64,000 nt of DNA from Flavobacterium sp. LC2016-13 (GCF_009707955.1 NZ_WMDQ01000001.1:496001-560000); one strand, 5' to 3'. Positions 15,653 to 24,587 are shown, counted from the first letter of the stretch. The notes: generated by a model from the sequence alone, not told the origin. Program-made: numbers and translations.

Positions 15653-15741
15653 TGTGTCATTTCGAGGAACGAGAAATCACATCCAGAGAGCAACGAACCG
15701 TGAATCCGTTATGTGATTTCTTCTTCCGTCGAAATGACACG
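15653..15741. repeat. Palindromic intergenic repeat, copy 2 (inverted)
   Basis: Arms at 15653-15682 and 15711-15741 again begin TGTGTCATTTCGA; they are less perfectly paired than in copy 1. The 28-bp centre, read on the minus strand, matches the centre of copy 1 at most positions (both contain CGTTGCTCTCTG), so this copy is in the opposite orientation. It lies between the convergent globin and Sfp-type genes. Confidence 0.8.
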
Positions 15742-15774
15742 CTGTATGGTAAAATTTTGGAATTTAATTTAAAT

Positions 15775-16425
15775 TTATTTCTCGAAAGCATAAACCAAAG
15801 TAAAATCGCCATCAAAATGATCTGATTTTATTTCTTTGTAATGCACATCAAAATCTTTTATTAAATCATCAAAATGAAGACTTGCCTCTGTTTGATTTTT
15901 GGCTAATGAAAAATCTTCAACCTGTATATGATCTTTAAAACTGATTCCTTTTTCGTTTCTGATTTTAAAGATGGCTTCTTTTGCGCCCCAGATCACGGTG
16001 AGTTTTTTAACGTATTCCTTTAAAATATTCTGATTTAAATATTTGAATTCCGTATCGACAAATTTATCGGCGATTCTAAGGATTTTTTCGCGTTGCAATT
16101 CCATATCAATTCCAACAGTTTCATGACTTATTATAATCGCTGCGAAATGATACGAATGTGTAATCGAAATATAATTATGACAATCGAAATATGGTTTTCC
16201 GAATTCATCATAATGCAAATCGTGATCTGTAAAACCCATTTCCTGAATCAGCATTCGAACACTCAAAAAAGCACGTTGGTGTAACTGAGATTTCATTCCG
16301 TTCAACCTCAACTGCGTTTTTTCTTTCAAAACTACTTTGCTCAATAATTCCTCAAAAGATTCGGTTATTTCCCAAATTAAAAGTTTGGTCGTTTCGTTGC
16401 ATTGTATGGTTTGAAATAAAGGCAT
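15775..16425 (-). CDS. 4'-phosphopantetheinyl transferase superfamily protein (Sfp type)
   Basis: Moves the phosphopantetheine arm of CoA onto a serine of acyl or peptidyl carrier proteins. Magnesium-binding and catalytic motifs are visible: VGIDMELQRE near residue 106 and WGAKEAIFKI near residue 148. At 216 residues with two half-domains it fits the Sfp/AcpT type rather than the short AcpS type. No carrier protein or PKS/NRPS gene is in the window, so the partner is unknown. Confidence 0.88.
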   Translation of the reverse strand: MPLFQTIQCNETTKLLIWEITESFEELLSKVVLKEKTQLRLNGMKSQLHQRAFLSVRMLIQEMGFTDHDLHYDEFGKPYFDCHNYISITHSYHFAAIIISHETVGIDMELQREKILRIADKFVDTEFKYLNQNILKEYVKKLTVIWGAKEAIFKIRNEKGISFKDHIQVEDFSLAKNQTEASLHFDDLIKDFDVHYKEIKSDHFDGDFTLVYAFEK

Positions 16426-16506
16426 TCTTTTTAATTATAAATGATGAATGGTTAATTGTAAATATTCCTTTTGAAAATAAAACTTCTAATTTAATGTCTG
16501 ATCTTT

Positions 16507-16584
16507 TTAGCCCTGATGGGAGCGGCATCCTTTTTCTTGCTTCTTTAGCAAGGAAAAGATATAGCGGACAGCAGGATTAGCTTC
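16507..16584 (+). ncRNA. Probable Flavo-1 structured RNA
   Basis: Contains the blocks TAGCCCTGATGGGAGCGGCA, an internal hairpin (CTTTTTCTTGC at 16530-16540 with GCAAGGAAAAG at 16548-16558, one wobble pair), then GATATAGCGGACAGCAGGA and TTAGCT. From memory this is the Bacteroidota-restricted Flavo-1 motif, which recurs in many Flavobacterium intergenic regions. It lies about 130 bp upstream of ahcY and ends before the ahcY promoter, so it is not part of that leader. Confidence 0.5.
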
Positions 16585-16674
16585 TAAAAACCTTTATAAC
16601 TAACATTCTAGAGATTAAGATTTTAAAGATTTCACAAATCTTACAGAAAGTAGTAAAAATAAAAAGGTATTCCG

Positions 16675-16682
16675 TAAATTTG
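16675..16682 (+). promoter_or_regulatory. -7 promoter element of ahcY
   Basis: TAAATTTG, exact match to TAnnTTTG, 33 bp before the ATG at 16715. Confidence 0.55.
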
Positions 16683-16714
16683 CAAAAATTTTACAATATA
16701 CAAATATACTATAA

Positions 16715-18031
16715 ATGAGTACTACAACTACGCCTTTTGTGGCTTTCAAAGTAAAAGACATTTCTCTAGCGGCTTGGGGAAGAAAAGAAATTGAATTAGC
16801 TGAAGCTGAAATGCCAGGTTTAATGGCACTTCGCGCTGAATATAAAGACGAACAACCTCTAAAAGGTGCTCGTATTGCCGGATGTTTACACATGACAATT
16901 CAGACTGCAGTTTTGATCGAAACTTTAATTGCTCTTGGTGCTGAGGTTACTTGGTCTTCTTGTAACATTTTCTCTACTCAGGATCAGGCTGCTGCTGCTA
17001 TTGCTGCTGCAGGAATTCAGGTTTATGCTTGGAAAGGTCTTGATGAGCAATCATTTGACTGGTGTATTGAGCAAACTTTATTCTTTGGTGAAGACAGAAA
17101 ACCATTGAACATGATTCTTGATGATGGTGGAGATTTAACTAATATGGTTATTGATCGTTTCCCGGAATTGGTTCCTGGAATTAAAGGATTGTCTGAAGAA
17201 ACTACAACTGGAGTTCACAGACTTTACGAAAGAGTAAAAGCCGGAACTTTACCAATGCCTGCAATCAACATTAACGACTCTGTTACTAAATCTAAATTTG
17301 ATAACAAATACGGTTGTAAAGAATCTGCTGTAGATGCTGTACGTCGTGCAACTGACTTAATGTTAGCTGGAAAAAGAGTTATCGTTTGTGGATACGGTGA
17401 TGTTGGAAAAGGAACTGCTGCTTCTTTCAGAGGTGCAGGATCTATTGTAACTGTTACTGAAATTGACCCAATTTGTGCTTTACAAGCTGCAATGGACGGT
17501 TATGAAGTTAAAAAATTAAACACTGTAATTGCTAATGCTGATATCATCATTACAACTACTGGAAATAAAGATATCGTTCTTGGATCTCATTTCGAACAAA
17601 TGAAAGACAAAACTGTTGTTTGTAACATCGGACACTTTGATAACGAAATTGATATGGCTTGGTTAAACAAAAATCACGGTGCATCTAAAATCGAAATCAA
17701 ACCACAAGTTGACAAATATACTATCGCTGGAAAAGATATCATCATTCTTGCTGAAGGTCGTTTAGTAAACCTTGGTTGTGCTACAGGTCACCCAAGTTTT
17801 GTAATGAGTAACTCATTTACAAACCAAACTTTGGCTCAAATCGAATTATGGAAAAACAGCGCTGCTTACAACAATGACGTTTATATGTTACCTAAACATT
17901 TAGATGAAAAAGTTGCTGCTTTGCACTTAGCTAAATTAGGAGTTGAATTGGAAACTTTACGTGACGATCAGGCTGCTTATATTGGTGTCCCTGTTGAAGG
18001 TCCATTCAAACCAGAATACTACAGATACTAG
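16715..18031 (+). CDS. ahcY: Adenosylhomocysteinase
   Basis: Hydrolyses S-adenosylhomocysteine to adenosine and homocysteine with bound NAD, relieving product inhibition of methyltransferases. The 438-residue length is standard. Signatures include [33 protein letters not shown], the NAD-binding GYGDVGKG, and the C-terminal [10 protein letters not shown]...YRY that reaches into the neighbouring subunit. Codon use is more biased than in its neighbours, consistent with a highly expressed housekeeping gene. Monocistronic, with its own promoter and a strong terminator. Confidence 0.98.
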   Translation: MSTTTTPFVAFKVKDISLAAWGRKEIELAEAEMPGLMALRAEYKDEQPLKGARIAGCLHMTIQTAVLIETLIALGAEVTWSSCNIFSTQDQAAAAIAAAGIQVYAWKGLDEQSFDWCIEQTLFFGEDRKPLNMILDDGGDLTNMVIDRFPELVPGIKGLSEETTTGVHRLYERVKAGTLPMPAININDSVTKSKFDNKYGCKESAVDAVRRATDLMLAGKRVIVCGYGDVGKGTAASFRGAGSIVTVTEIDPICALQAAMDGYEVKKLNTVIANADIIITTTGNKDIVLGSHFEQMKDKTVVCNIGHFDNEIDMAWLNKNHGASKIEIKPQVDKYTIAGKDIIILAEGRLVNLGCATGHPSFVMSNSFTNQTLAQIELWKNSAAYNNDVYMLPKHLDEKVAALHLAKLGVELETLRDDQAAYIGVPVEGPFKPEYYRY

Positions 18032-18083
18032 TAAATTTTAGATTTCTGATTTTAGATTTCTGATTTTTTAGAAATAGATATTC

Positions 18084-18123
18084 AAACCCGACAGGTTCTA
18101 AAAACCTGTCGGGTTTTCTTTTT
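18084..18123 (+). terminator. Terminator of ahcY (AACCCGACAGGTT repeat type)
   Basis: Perfect 14-bp arms AAACCCGACAGGTT (18084-18097) and AACCTGTCGGGTTT (18103-18116), then TTCTTTTTT. Almost the same hairpin is found at 25441-25473. Confidence 0.85.
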
Positions 18124-18184
18124 TATAAGAATTTCAGAATATAAAAGTTAACCCGATTTTTACATCACTTTTAAAATATTACTA

Positions 18185-18192
18185 TATATTTG
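18185..18192 (+). promoter_or_regulatory. -7 promoter element, first envelope gene
   Basis: TATATTTG followed by GATTCACCAAACC. The promoter at 19320 has nearly the same downstream sequence. Confidence 0.55.
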
Positions 18193-18233
18193 GATTCACC
18201 AAACCGAAACCAAAAACCAATTCCTATCCTTAA

Positions 18234-19232
18234 ATGAAGAGAATATTACTATTACTAATTATTTTAACGCTAGGTTCTTGCACAACCATTTTCAATAAAA
18301 AAAACCACACTCTTTCAATTAGTACAAATGCTGTTAACGCTAAGGTAAAAGTAAATGACAGCTTGTATCAGTTACCGGCAAAAGTTACTGTTAAGCATTC
18401 TAAAAAGAACTTACCAATTGAATTAATTTCTGATAGCTTAACCAAAAAATATACACTTAAACCATCTGTAAATTATAAGTTTCTGTTTGGTAATTTATTG
18501 TTTTTTGACTTTTTTCCAGTTGGTTATATAACGGATTTAACAAACCAAAAAAGATTCTCTTATCAGCAAAAAGTTTTTCTTGACATTAATGACTCTATTG
18601 ATATCATAAAAACAAATACAACTAAAAGATTTGATACTCTTAAGCATCATTTCACAAAGGAATACCCAGTTAAAAAAGGGCAAATTAATTTTACAGTGGG
18701 ATTTTCTTTGCTAAGTAATTATCATTTCGAACTAGCTCAACAACCTGATATCAATAAAACCGGTTTCGGAGGTCTTTCATTAGGTCTTGAATATTTTTAC
18801 AATAACAAAAACTATTTTGCTGCAAACTTCAGGGCTTTATCTCCTTTTGACCCTTTCGAATATTTTGAAAATTATGAAAGAATAAATTCAGTAGGTTTTG
18901 GTATTACACACAATCACAGAATTAAAAGATTTTCTATTGGTTACGGTGTAAATTATACTCAGAATACCTGGGTTAAGCATACTGAATATTACATAGACCC
19001 TGAGGATAATAATAACCTGTATTATTATTTTGAGGAAACAATTAAAAGAACAAATAAAACATTGGGCGCAACATTAAATGGTTATTACCAATTTACCGCT
19101 TATTTATATCTTGGTTTAAATTATAATCAGAGTTTTTATAATGTTGGTTCTTCAAATGATTCTCATTTTGATCATGTTATTTCTATGGATTTGGTATTCA
19201 AATTTTCTCCAAATAAGCGTAAACTGCCTTAA
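18234..19232 (+). CDS. Lipoprotein with predicted outer-membrane beta-barrel, unknown function
   Basis: 332 residues. The N-terminus is a lipoprotein signal with Cys16 in LGSC. Residues 25-75 look like a PEGA-type or other small beta domain (LSISTNAVNAKVKVNDSLY). The second half alternates short aromatic strands (GGLSLGLEYFYNN, SVGFGITHNHRIKRFSIGYGVNY, ATLNGYYQFTAYLYLGLNYNQ) and ends DLVFKFSPN, which suggests a small beta-barrel. Not assigned to a named family. Has its own promoter whose leader resembles that of the next gene. Confidence 0.75.
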   Translation: MKRILLLLIILTLGSCTTIFNKKNHTLSISTNAVNAKVKVNDSLYQLPAKVTVKHSKKNLPIELISDSLTKKYTLKPSVNYKFLFGNLLFFDFFPVGYITDLTNQKRFSYQQKVFLDINDSIDIIKTNTTKRFDTLKHHFTKEYPVKKGQINFTVGFSLLSNYHFELAQQPDINKTGFGGLSLGLEYFYNNKNYFAANFRALSPFDPFEYFENYERINSVGFGITHNHRIKRFSIGYGVNYTQNTWVKHTEYYIDPEDNNNLYYYFEETIKRTNKTLGATLNGYYQFTAYLYLGLNYNQSFYNVGSSNDSHFDHVISMDLVFKFSPNKRKLP

Positions 19233-19319
19233 ATTAAAATAATACGTTTACTATAAAATGAGCTATCAACAACCTGAAATTAATCAGATATTTACATGTT
19301 TTTTTTAATAGTTTAAGTA

Positions 19320-19327
19320 TACATTTG
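19320..19327 (+). promoter_or_regulatory. -7 promoter element of the coiled-coil protein gene
   Basis: TACATTTG, exact match to TAnnTTTG, then AATTCACAAAACC, similar to the leader at 18193. Confidence 0.55.
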
Positions 19328-19357
19328 AATTCACAAAACCAACCCTAAATCTAAATT

Positions 19358-19930
19358 ATGAAAACACGCTTTATTTTAATGATGTTATTAATGTTACCAT
19401 TTTTTGCTTCTGCACAATTCAACAACCAAGCCAGAGCAATGCATCAGCAAATGAACACCCAAAATCAGAAATGGGCAAGTGAGCGTGCAAGATCAGATCA
19501 ACAATGGCGAATGAAAACTATGATGTCTCAATCGATGAATAAGATTGAAATCGCAGAAAAAAAACTCGCTAAAGAAGAAAAAAACAAAAAGAAACTTGAA
19601 GAGAAAACAGAAAAATTAAATGCTGATTTGAAAACAAATCAAGACGAATTAACAGCCCTGAAAAATAACTCCGAAAACAATAACAATCCTGATCTTCAAA
19701 AAAACATTGAAAAATCGGAGAAAAAAACAGCTAAATCTCAAGAAAAATTAGACAAAGCCAAAACACAACTAGAAGCGAGTTCTAAAAAAATTGAAGATTT
19801 GAAAAAAGAAAAAGAAATTTCTTTAACAGAAAAAGCAGAACTTGAAAAAAAGGAAAAAGAAGAGCAAGAGAGAAAACAAAAACAAGAGGAAATAAATAAA
19901 GCTCTTTTAAAAGCACAAAAATCTAATTGA
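19358..19930 (+). CDS. Secreted coiled-coil protein, unknown function
   Basis: 190 residues with a cleavable signal peptide ending FFASAQ. The mature N-terminal part is Gln-, Asn- and Met-rich (NNQARAMHQQMNTQNQKW). From about residue 60 to the end it is a long charged coiled coil with repeated Lys/Glu heptads. There is no domain I can name. Likely periplasmic or surface-exposed; it may act as a spacer or binding partner for the neighbouring envelope proteins. Confidence 0.75.
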   Translation: MKTRFILMMLLMLPFFASAQFNNQARAMHQQMNTQNQKWASERARSDQQWRMKTMMSQSMNKIEIAEKKLAKEEKNKKKLEEKTEKLNADLKTNQDELTALKNNSENNNNPDLQKNIEKSEKKTAKSQEKLDKAKTQLEASSKKIEDLKKEKEISLTEKAELEKKEKEEQERKQKQEEINKALLKAQKSN

Positions 19931-19984
19931 TTTTACTAATAAACTTTTATTTTTATAATATTAATTTACTAGAAATACTTTTTC

Positions 19985-21064
19985 ATGAAACGGCTTATTC
20001 TATTCTCTATATTTCTCTTTATAAACTGCTCTTTATCTGCGCAAAAAAATGATAAGTGGATTTCATTTTGGGATAAAGACACAACACATATTGGTTTTAA
20101 AGATAAAAACGGGATCATCAAAATAGAACCTAAATTTGTGGGAATGACAATTGCCAATAAATTCGAAAATATCATTGCTGTAAGCGAAGAAGAAAACGAT
20201 AGTTGGAAAAGTTATTATCTAACCAAAACTCAAAAAATAGTAGGTCGTGATAGTTTGTTTTATTTTGATAATGGTCCAGATTGTGAAAACGAAGGTTTTA
20301 TAAGATTTACGGATCGTAAAACTGATAAAATGGGAATGTTTAATGGAGAAGGAAAAATTGCAATTCCTGCAGAATACAGCAATTTAACTAAAGCCAAAAA
20401 TGGAATGTTCATAGGGTTAAAAGATGCTGAAAAAGAAAAGGATGGAGAACATTTTTTCTGGAAAGGTGGAAAAGAATTTCTAGTTGATATCAATAATAAA
20501 ATCTTAATTGAAAATTTTCCTTATAATGATGAACTGAATTTTTATTCATTAGAAATATCAAAAGATCCAAGTAAAGATCCAATAAGAGAAAATTTCCGTG
20601 GAGTCGACGGTCAATATTATTCGTTTGTTAATTTTGATAAGGAATTTAAATTGTGGCTTAAAAAAACGTTGCTTTCAGATTTATCTAAAACCAATTTAGG
20701 AAAACATTCTTTCGATAAAATCACTTATTGGAAAGAACCGAATGGCTGGATAAGCGAATCAAAAACAAAATTTATCAATCAAAATTATACTTACTTAAAG
20801 TTAAAACTTCAGGAACTTCAAAATTCAAAAACAGATTATTTTGTTTCTTCTGACGGATTAAATAAGTTTATTTTTGAATCAAGCGAATTCGAGACTTACT
20901 TCAATAATTGCAACGAATCAAAAGATTGGTTGTATCCGGTTAAAAGAATTGTGATAAATCCAAAAAACAAAGCTGATTTCGGACAAGATCATTTTGAATT
21001 TTTAAGAACTGAAAATGGGTATAAATTGATCAGTGTTTCAGATCGAAAAGATAATTTGAAATAG
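19985..21064 (+). CDS. Secreted WG-repeat protein, unknown function
   Basis: 359 residues with a signal peptide (LFINCSLSAQ). Residues 30-110 hold two WG-type repeats: IGFKDKNGIIKIEPKFVGM and MGMFNGEGKIAIPAEYSNL, each of the pattern (W/M)G-x(3-5)-G-x-I-x-I-(E/P)-x-x-(Y/F). WG repeats form beta-propeller-like or solenoid binding surfaces. The C-terminal half matches nothing I know. It begins 54 bp after the coiled-coil gene with no terminator between, so the two may share a transcript. Confidence 0.75.
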   Translation: MKRLILFSIFLFINCSLSAQKNDKWISFWDKDTTHIGFKDKNGIIKIEPKFVGMTIANKFENIIAVSEEENDSWKSYYLTKTQKIVGRDSLFYFDNGPDCENEGFIRFTDRKTDKMGMFNGEGKIAIPAEYSNLTKAKNGMFIGLKDAEKEKDGEHFFWKGGKEFLVDINNKILIENFPYNDELNFYSLEISKDPSKDPIRENFRGVDGQYYSFVNFDKEFKLWLKKTLLSDLSKTNLGKHSFDKITYWKEPNGWISESKTKFINQNYTYLKLKLQELQNSKTDYFVSSDGLNKFIFESSEFETYFNNCNESKDWLYPVKRIVINPKNKADFGQDHFEFLRTENGYKLISVSDRKDNLK

Positions 21065-21298
21065 CGTCGTTTACACCAATTTAATTTCATAAAACACTCA
21101 TATCAAAGCATTTCCTCTTTACTTAAAAATTGAATCGAATTTAATAATTTATAACTTATTAACTTAAACACTTTTAACTTGTCAACAAATTAATCTTCAA
21201 TCGTATTTTTTGACAACAAAACATTCAAAAACTTTTATATCTTCGGCATCAAATTCAAGACAAAATAAATCATTAATTATACTTGAAACCAATTTATA

Positions 21299-22210
21299 AT
21301 GAGAAAAACAGAATGTACTAATTGTGACAATAAAAGTGTACCTCTCAACGAAACAATTACCATTAACGAAAAGGATTTTTGCCAACCCTGTTTTGAAGCT
21401 AATTTTTCAGATGAAGAAAAATTAAACGGAAAAACAGTCGAAAAAAAATATGATCCGACAATATGCTCTGCCTGTGCTACAGATTTTGAAGAAAAAGAAC
21501 TTAATAAAATTGGTGTTTATCCTCATTGTAATGATTGTGAAGCAAAAGTCAAAAGCCGCGTTTTTCCAAATTGGGTAAAAGCTTTTTTCATTGGCATTAT
21601 TGTTATTATTCTCTTTTCATTTTATTGGAATTGGCAGTATTATGATGCTTACAGTAACATTCAAGATTCTAATGCTTATTTTGATAAAGGAGATTTTGCA
21701 AATGCAACAAAATTAATGGCGAAAGCCAGCAAAGAAGTTCCTGAAGTTGAAGATTTAAAAACTCTTGCAGACTATTACGATGGTTTCGATTTACTCAAAA
21801 AAGACAAAAATGAAGAAGCATTAAATAAATTCAATGCTTGTATTGGAAAAATTCCACCTGATTTCAATCTTGATCTTTACATCAATATGGCAAAAATTGG
21901 GGCAACTTTTGACAAAAAAGATTATGATGGCTTTTTGACTGCAGCAAAAGAAATCCTTAAGATTGATTCGACTGCATCAGACGCATACGCCAGTGTAGCA
22001 TCTGCGTATGCTTGTATATATGCAAGCAGAAATGATGAATCTGCAAAAGTAAAAAGCTACGAGTATCTAAAAAAGGCAAAAGCAATTGACAGTACAAGTG
22101 CCGAAGCCAAATTTTACTACAATCTTGTAGAATATAGGATGTTTGCCCACAAAATAATGAGTAGAGAAGAATTTATTAAACAATTTCCAAACGGTTGGAC
22201 TAAAAAGTAA
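21299..22210 (+). CDS. Zinc-ribbon and TPR membrane protein
   Basis: 303 residues. The cytoplasmic N-terminus has four CxxC pairs (Cys6/9, 28/31, 56/59, 77/80), enough for two zinc ribbons. A single membrane segment follows at about 93-112 (VKAFFIGIIVIILFSFYW). The remainder (about 120-300) is alpha-helical with TPR-like repeats: AYFDKGDFANATKLMAKAS, EEALNKFNACIGKIP, AYASVASAYACIYASRN. The HExxH membrane protein starts 5 bp after its stop, so the pair is an operon. The function is unknown; zinc ribbons plus TPRs suggest an adaptor or regulator for the protease. Confidence 0.75.
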   Translation: MRKTECTNCDNKSVPLNETITINEKDFCQPCFEANFSDEEKLNGKTVEKKYDPTICSACATDFEEKELNKIGVYPHCNDCEAKVKSRVFPNWVKAFFIGIIVIILFSFYWNWQYYDAYSNIQDSNAYFDKGDFANATKLMAKASKEVPEVEDLKTLADYYDGFDLLKKDKNEEALNKFNACIGKIPPDFNLDLYINMAKIGATFDKKDYDGFLTAAKEILKIDSTASDAYASVASAYACIYASRNDESAKVKSYEYLKKAKAIDSTSAEAKFYYNLVEYRMFAHKIMSREEFIKQFPNGWTKK

Positions 22211-22215
22211 AAGAT

Positions 22216-22743
22216 ATGTTTTTTATACCTGGTGAATTAATTTCGATTGTATCATTTCCTGGAATTATTGTGCATGAATTTGCTCATATGTTATTTTGTA
22301 AAATTAGAAAAGTTGCTGTTTTTGATGCCTGCTATTTTAGAGTAGGAAATCCTGCAGGATATGTTATACATGAAAACTCTAATAACTTTACCTCTACTTT
22401 TTTAATCTCAATGGGACCTTTCTTTGTCAATACTTTATTGTGTTTGCTTATTTGTCTTCCTGCATATATGCCGATAAAGTTTTTTAACCTCGAACATCCT
22501 TTGTCTTACTTTTTAATTTGGTTGGGCGTTTCAATAGGAATGCATGCTATTCCATCAAATCAAGATGCTGAAAATGTATTTAAGGAAGCTAAAATAGCAA
22601 TCAAAAATAAAAACATATTAGCCATAATTTCATTTCCAATTATTGGTCTAATTTATGTTTTTAACATCTTAAGAATAATTTGGGCGGATGTTATTTATGG
22701 TGTGGCAATCGGAATTGGAATTCCTTCTTTAATATTTGGATAA
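22216..22743 (+). CDS. M50-like (DUF3267-type) membrane metalloprotease
   Basis: 175 residues, mostly hydrophobic, four or five membrane segments. The zinc motif HEFAH is at residues 20-24, inside the first hydrophobic segment as in site-2 proteases. A second conserved block, GMHAIPSNQDAEN, offers Asp117 as the likely third ligand. No PDZ domain is present. Site-2-type proteases cut within membranes to release regulators or clear signal peptides. Start chosen from the 5-bp spacing to the upstream gene. The substrate is unknown. Confidence 0.7.
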   Translation: MFFIPGELISIVSFPGIIVHEFAHMLFCKIRKVAVFDACYFRVGNPAGYVIHENSNNFTSTFLISMGPFFVNTLLCLLICLPAYMPIKFFNLEHPLSYFLIWLGVSIGMHAIPSNQDAENVFKEAKIAIKNKNILAIISFPIIGLIYVFNILRIIWADVIYGVAIGIGIPSLIFG

Positions 22744-22791
22744 AATTTAGAATTCTTCATTTCGATTCATAAAGGTTAACTTTGTTGGTGA

Positions 22792-22817
22792 CCCTTCGAC
22801 TTCGCTCAGGATGACAA
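22792..22817. repeat. CTTCGACTTCGCTC dispersed repeat
   Basis: Single copy of CCCTTCGACTTCGCTCAGGA followed by TGACAA, in the gap before the alkylation-repair operon. The following ACTTTGTGCTCTTTGCGGT also looks like a dispersed intergenic repeat. Confidence 0.5.
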
Positions 22818-22927
22818 TATTGCGAAAAAAAAAAACTTTGTGCTCTTTGCGGTAAAAAAACTCAGCAAGTTTCGGATTTTATACCCGCAAAAACCAGTCG
22901 ATATTTGCATTATAAAATTGAACGAAA

Positions 22928-23779
22928 ATGAACACACAGGAAAACATCAATTATAATCGCATTGCTGATGCTATCGATTATATCAAAGTCAACTTTAAAG
23001 AACAACCCAACTTAGATGAGGTTGCCGAAAAAGTGCATTTAAGTCCGTTTCACTTTCAACGCTTGTTTACAGAATGGGCAGGAACAAGTCCGAAGAAGTT
23101 TTTGCAATATATTAGTGTTGAAAATGCCAAAAAGATTCTAAAAGAAAACAACCGTTCCACTTTATTTGATGCTGCTTTTGAGACTGGACTTTCCGGTACA
23201 AGCCGTCTTCACGATCTATTCGTTAATATTGAAGGAATGACTCCGGCGGAATATAAAAACGGTGGTAAAAATTTAGAAATTAATTTCAGCTTTGCCGAAA
23301 GTCCGTTTGGGAATATTATTGTTGCTTCAACCCAAAAAGGCATTTGTTTTATGGCTTTCGCCGAAAATGAAGAAACTGGATTCGAGGATTTAAAACATAA
23401 ATTTCCGAATGCTACATTCTCCCGAAAACTAGATTTGCCTCAACAAAATGCATTATTTATTTTTCAAAACGACTGGAGTAAATTATCTGAAATAAAACTG
23501 CATTTAAAAGGTACCGATTTTCAATTGAAAGTTTGGGAAACCTTGCTTAAAATTCCGATGGGACAACTTTCTACTTACGGTTCCATCGCACAACAAATCG
23601 AAAAGCCAAATGCTTCAAGAGCGGTTGGAACAGCGATTGGAAGTAATCCTGTAGCCTTTTTAATTCCGTGTCATCGCGTTATACAATCTTCAGGAAACTT
23701 TGGCGGTTATATGTGGGGAAACACTCGTAAAACGGCTATAATTGGCTGGGAAGGTTCTCAAGTCAACGCAGATCTTTAA
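22928..23779 (+). CDS. AraC-type regulator fused to O6-methylguanine-DNA methyltransferase (Ada lacking its N-terminal domain)
   Basis: 283 residues. Residues 10-105 are an AraC HTH pair (NLDEVAEKVHLSPFHFQRLFTEWAG ending MTPAEYK; key motif SPFHFQRLF). Residues 115-280 are a suicide methyltransferase with active-site Cys248 in IPCHRVIQSSG, the preceding SRAVGTAIGSNP, and GGYMWG. E. coli Ada has an extra N-terminal zinc domain that senses methylphosphotriesters; here that domain is a separate gene two positions downstream (24588-24833). First gene of a four-gene alkylation-repair operon, 9 bp before the oxygenase. Confidence 0.9.
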   Translation: MNTQENINYNRIADAIDYIKVNFKEQPNLDEVAEKVHLSPFHFQRLFTEWAGTSPKKFLQYISVENAKKILKENNRSTLFDAAFETGLSGTSRLHDLFVNIEGMTPAEYKNGGKNLEINFSFAESPFGNIIVASTQKGICFMAFAENEETGFEDLKHKFPNATFSRKLDLPQQNALFIFQNDWSKLSEIKLHLKGTDFQLKVWETLLKIPMGQLSTYGSIAQQIEKPNASRAVGTAIGSNPVAFLIPCHRVIQSSGNFGGYMWGNTRKTAIIGWEGSQVNADL

Positions 23780-23788
23780 ACTTATTTT

Positions 23789-24502
23789 ATGCAAAATATA
23801 CAATCAAAAATTGCTTCTCTTAATTGGGAAAGCATCACCGAATCTATGCACGAAAATGGATTCGCAATCATTCCAAAAGTGCTTAATAACGAACAATGCG
23901 AAGATTTAAAATTCGATTATGATAATCCAACTTTATATCGAAAAACGGTTGTAATGGAACGTTATCGGTTTGGTTTGGGCGAATACAAATATTTTAATTA
24001 TCCGTTGCCTGATTTAATTCAAAACATTAGAACTTCTGTTTATCCTAAATTGGCGCCAATTGCAAATGCATGGATGAAAGCATTAAATATAAACTCTGTT
24101 TTTCCGGAAACGCACGAAAAATTATTAGAACAATGTCATGCCAATAATCAGCTTAAAGCAACGGTTTTAATTTTAAAATATGGCAAAAGCGGATTTAATA
24201 CTTTGCATCAGGATTTATATGGCGATATTTATTTCCCGATTCAAACTGTGCTTTTTCTGAATGAACCTGATGAGGATTTTACCGGCGGTGAATTTGTTTT
24301 GACACAACAAACGCCAAGAGCGCAATCGAAGGCAATTGTCCTGAAACCTAAAAAAGGTGATGTATTAGTTTTTACAACCAATTTTAGACCTGTAAAAGGA
24401 ACAAAAGGTTATTATCGCGTGAATATGAAACATGGCGTTAGCGAAATTCATTCCGGCGAACGACATACATTGGGAATTATTTTTCATGATGCGTTAAACT
24501 AA
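23789..24502 (+). CDS. 2OG-Fe(II) oxygenase
   Basis: 237-residue double-stranded beta-helix dioxygenase. The iron ligands are seen as HQD (His140, Asp142) and a distal His215 in NMKHGVSEIHSGERHTLG, with Arg just before HTLG to bind 2-oxoglutarate. FLNEPDEDFTGGEFVL is characteristic of prolyl-hydroxylase-like families. It starts 9 bp after the Ada-like gene, so it probably belongs to the alkylation response. The substrate is unknown: DNA base, nucleotide and protein targets are all possible. Confidence 0.82.
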   Translation: MQNIQSKIASLNWESITESMHENGFAIIPKVLNNEQCEDLKFDYDNPTLYRKTVVMERYRFGLGEYKYFNYPLPDLIQNIRTSVYPKLAPIANAWMKALNINSVFPETHEKLLEQCHANNQLKATVLILKYGKSGFNTLHQDLYGDIYFPIQTVLFLNEPDEDFTGGEFVLTQQTPRAQSKAIVLKPKKGDVLVFTTNFRPVKGTKGYYRVNMKHGVSEIHSGERHTLGIIFHDALN

Positions 24503-24523
24503 GGTTCAAAGATACATAGCGCA

Positions 24524-24579
24524 AAGGTTCAGAGGTTTTCGAATCTCTAAATCTTTGCCCCTTTGAACCTCTGAACCTT
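24524..24579. repeat. Inverted repeat between oxygenase and Ada zinc-domain genes
   Basis: Perfect 14-bp arms AAGGTTCAGAGGTT (24524-24537) and AACCTCTGAACCTT (24566-24579) around a 28-bp loop. A related CTTTGAACCTTT string occurs in the TonB receptor gene at 9961-9972. It could weaken read-through into the last two genes of the operon. Confidence 0.7.
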
Positions 24580-24587
24580 AAAAACAA

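Noticed and set aside
15634..15825. Plus-strand frame of 63 codons after the globin gene
   Set aside because: It consists of the palindromic repeat read through, then the antisense of the Sfp-type gene.
16426..16714. SAH riboswitch upstream of ahcY
   Set aside because: The structured element there does not show the SAH aptamer core and ends before the ahcY promoter, so it cannot be in the ahcY leader.
18234..22743. Anti-phage defence island
   Set aside because: The hypothetical genes carry export signals, WG repeats and a site-2-type protease, but no nuclease, helicase, NTPase or toxin motif.
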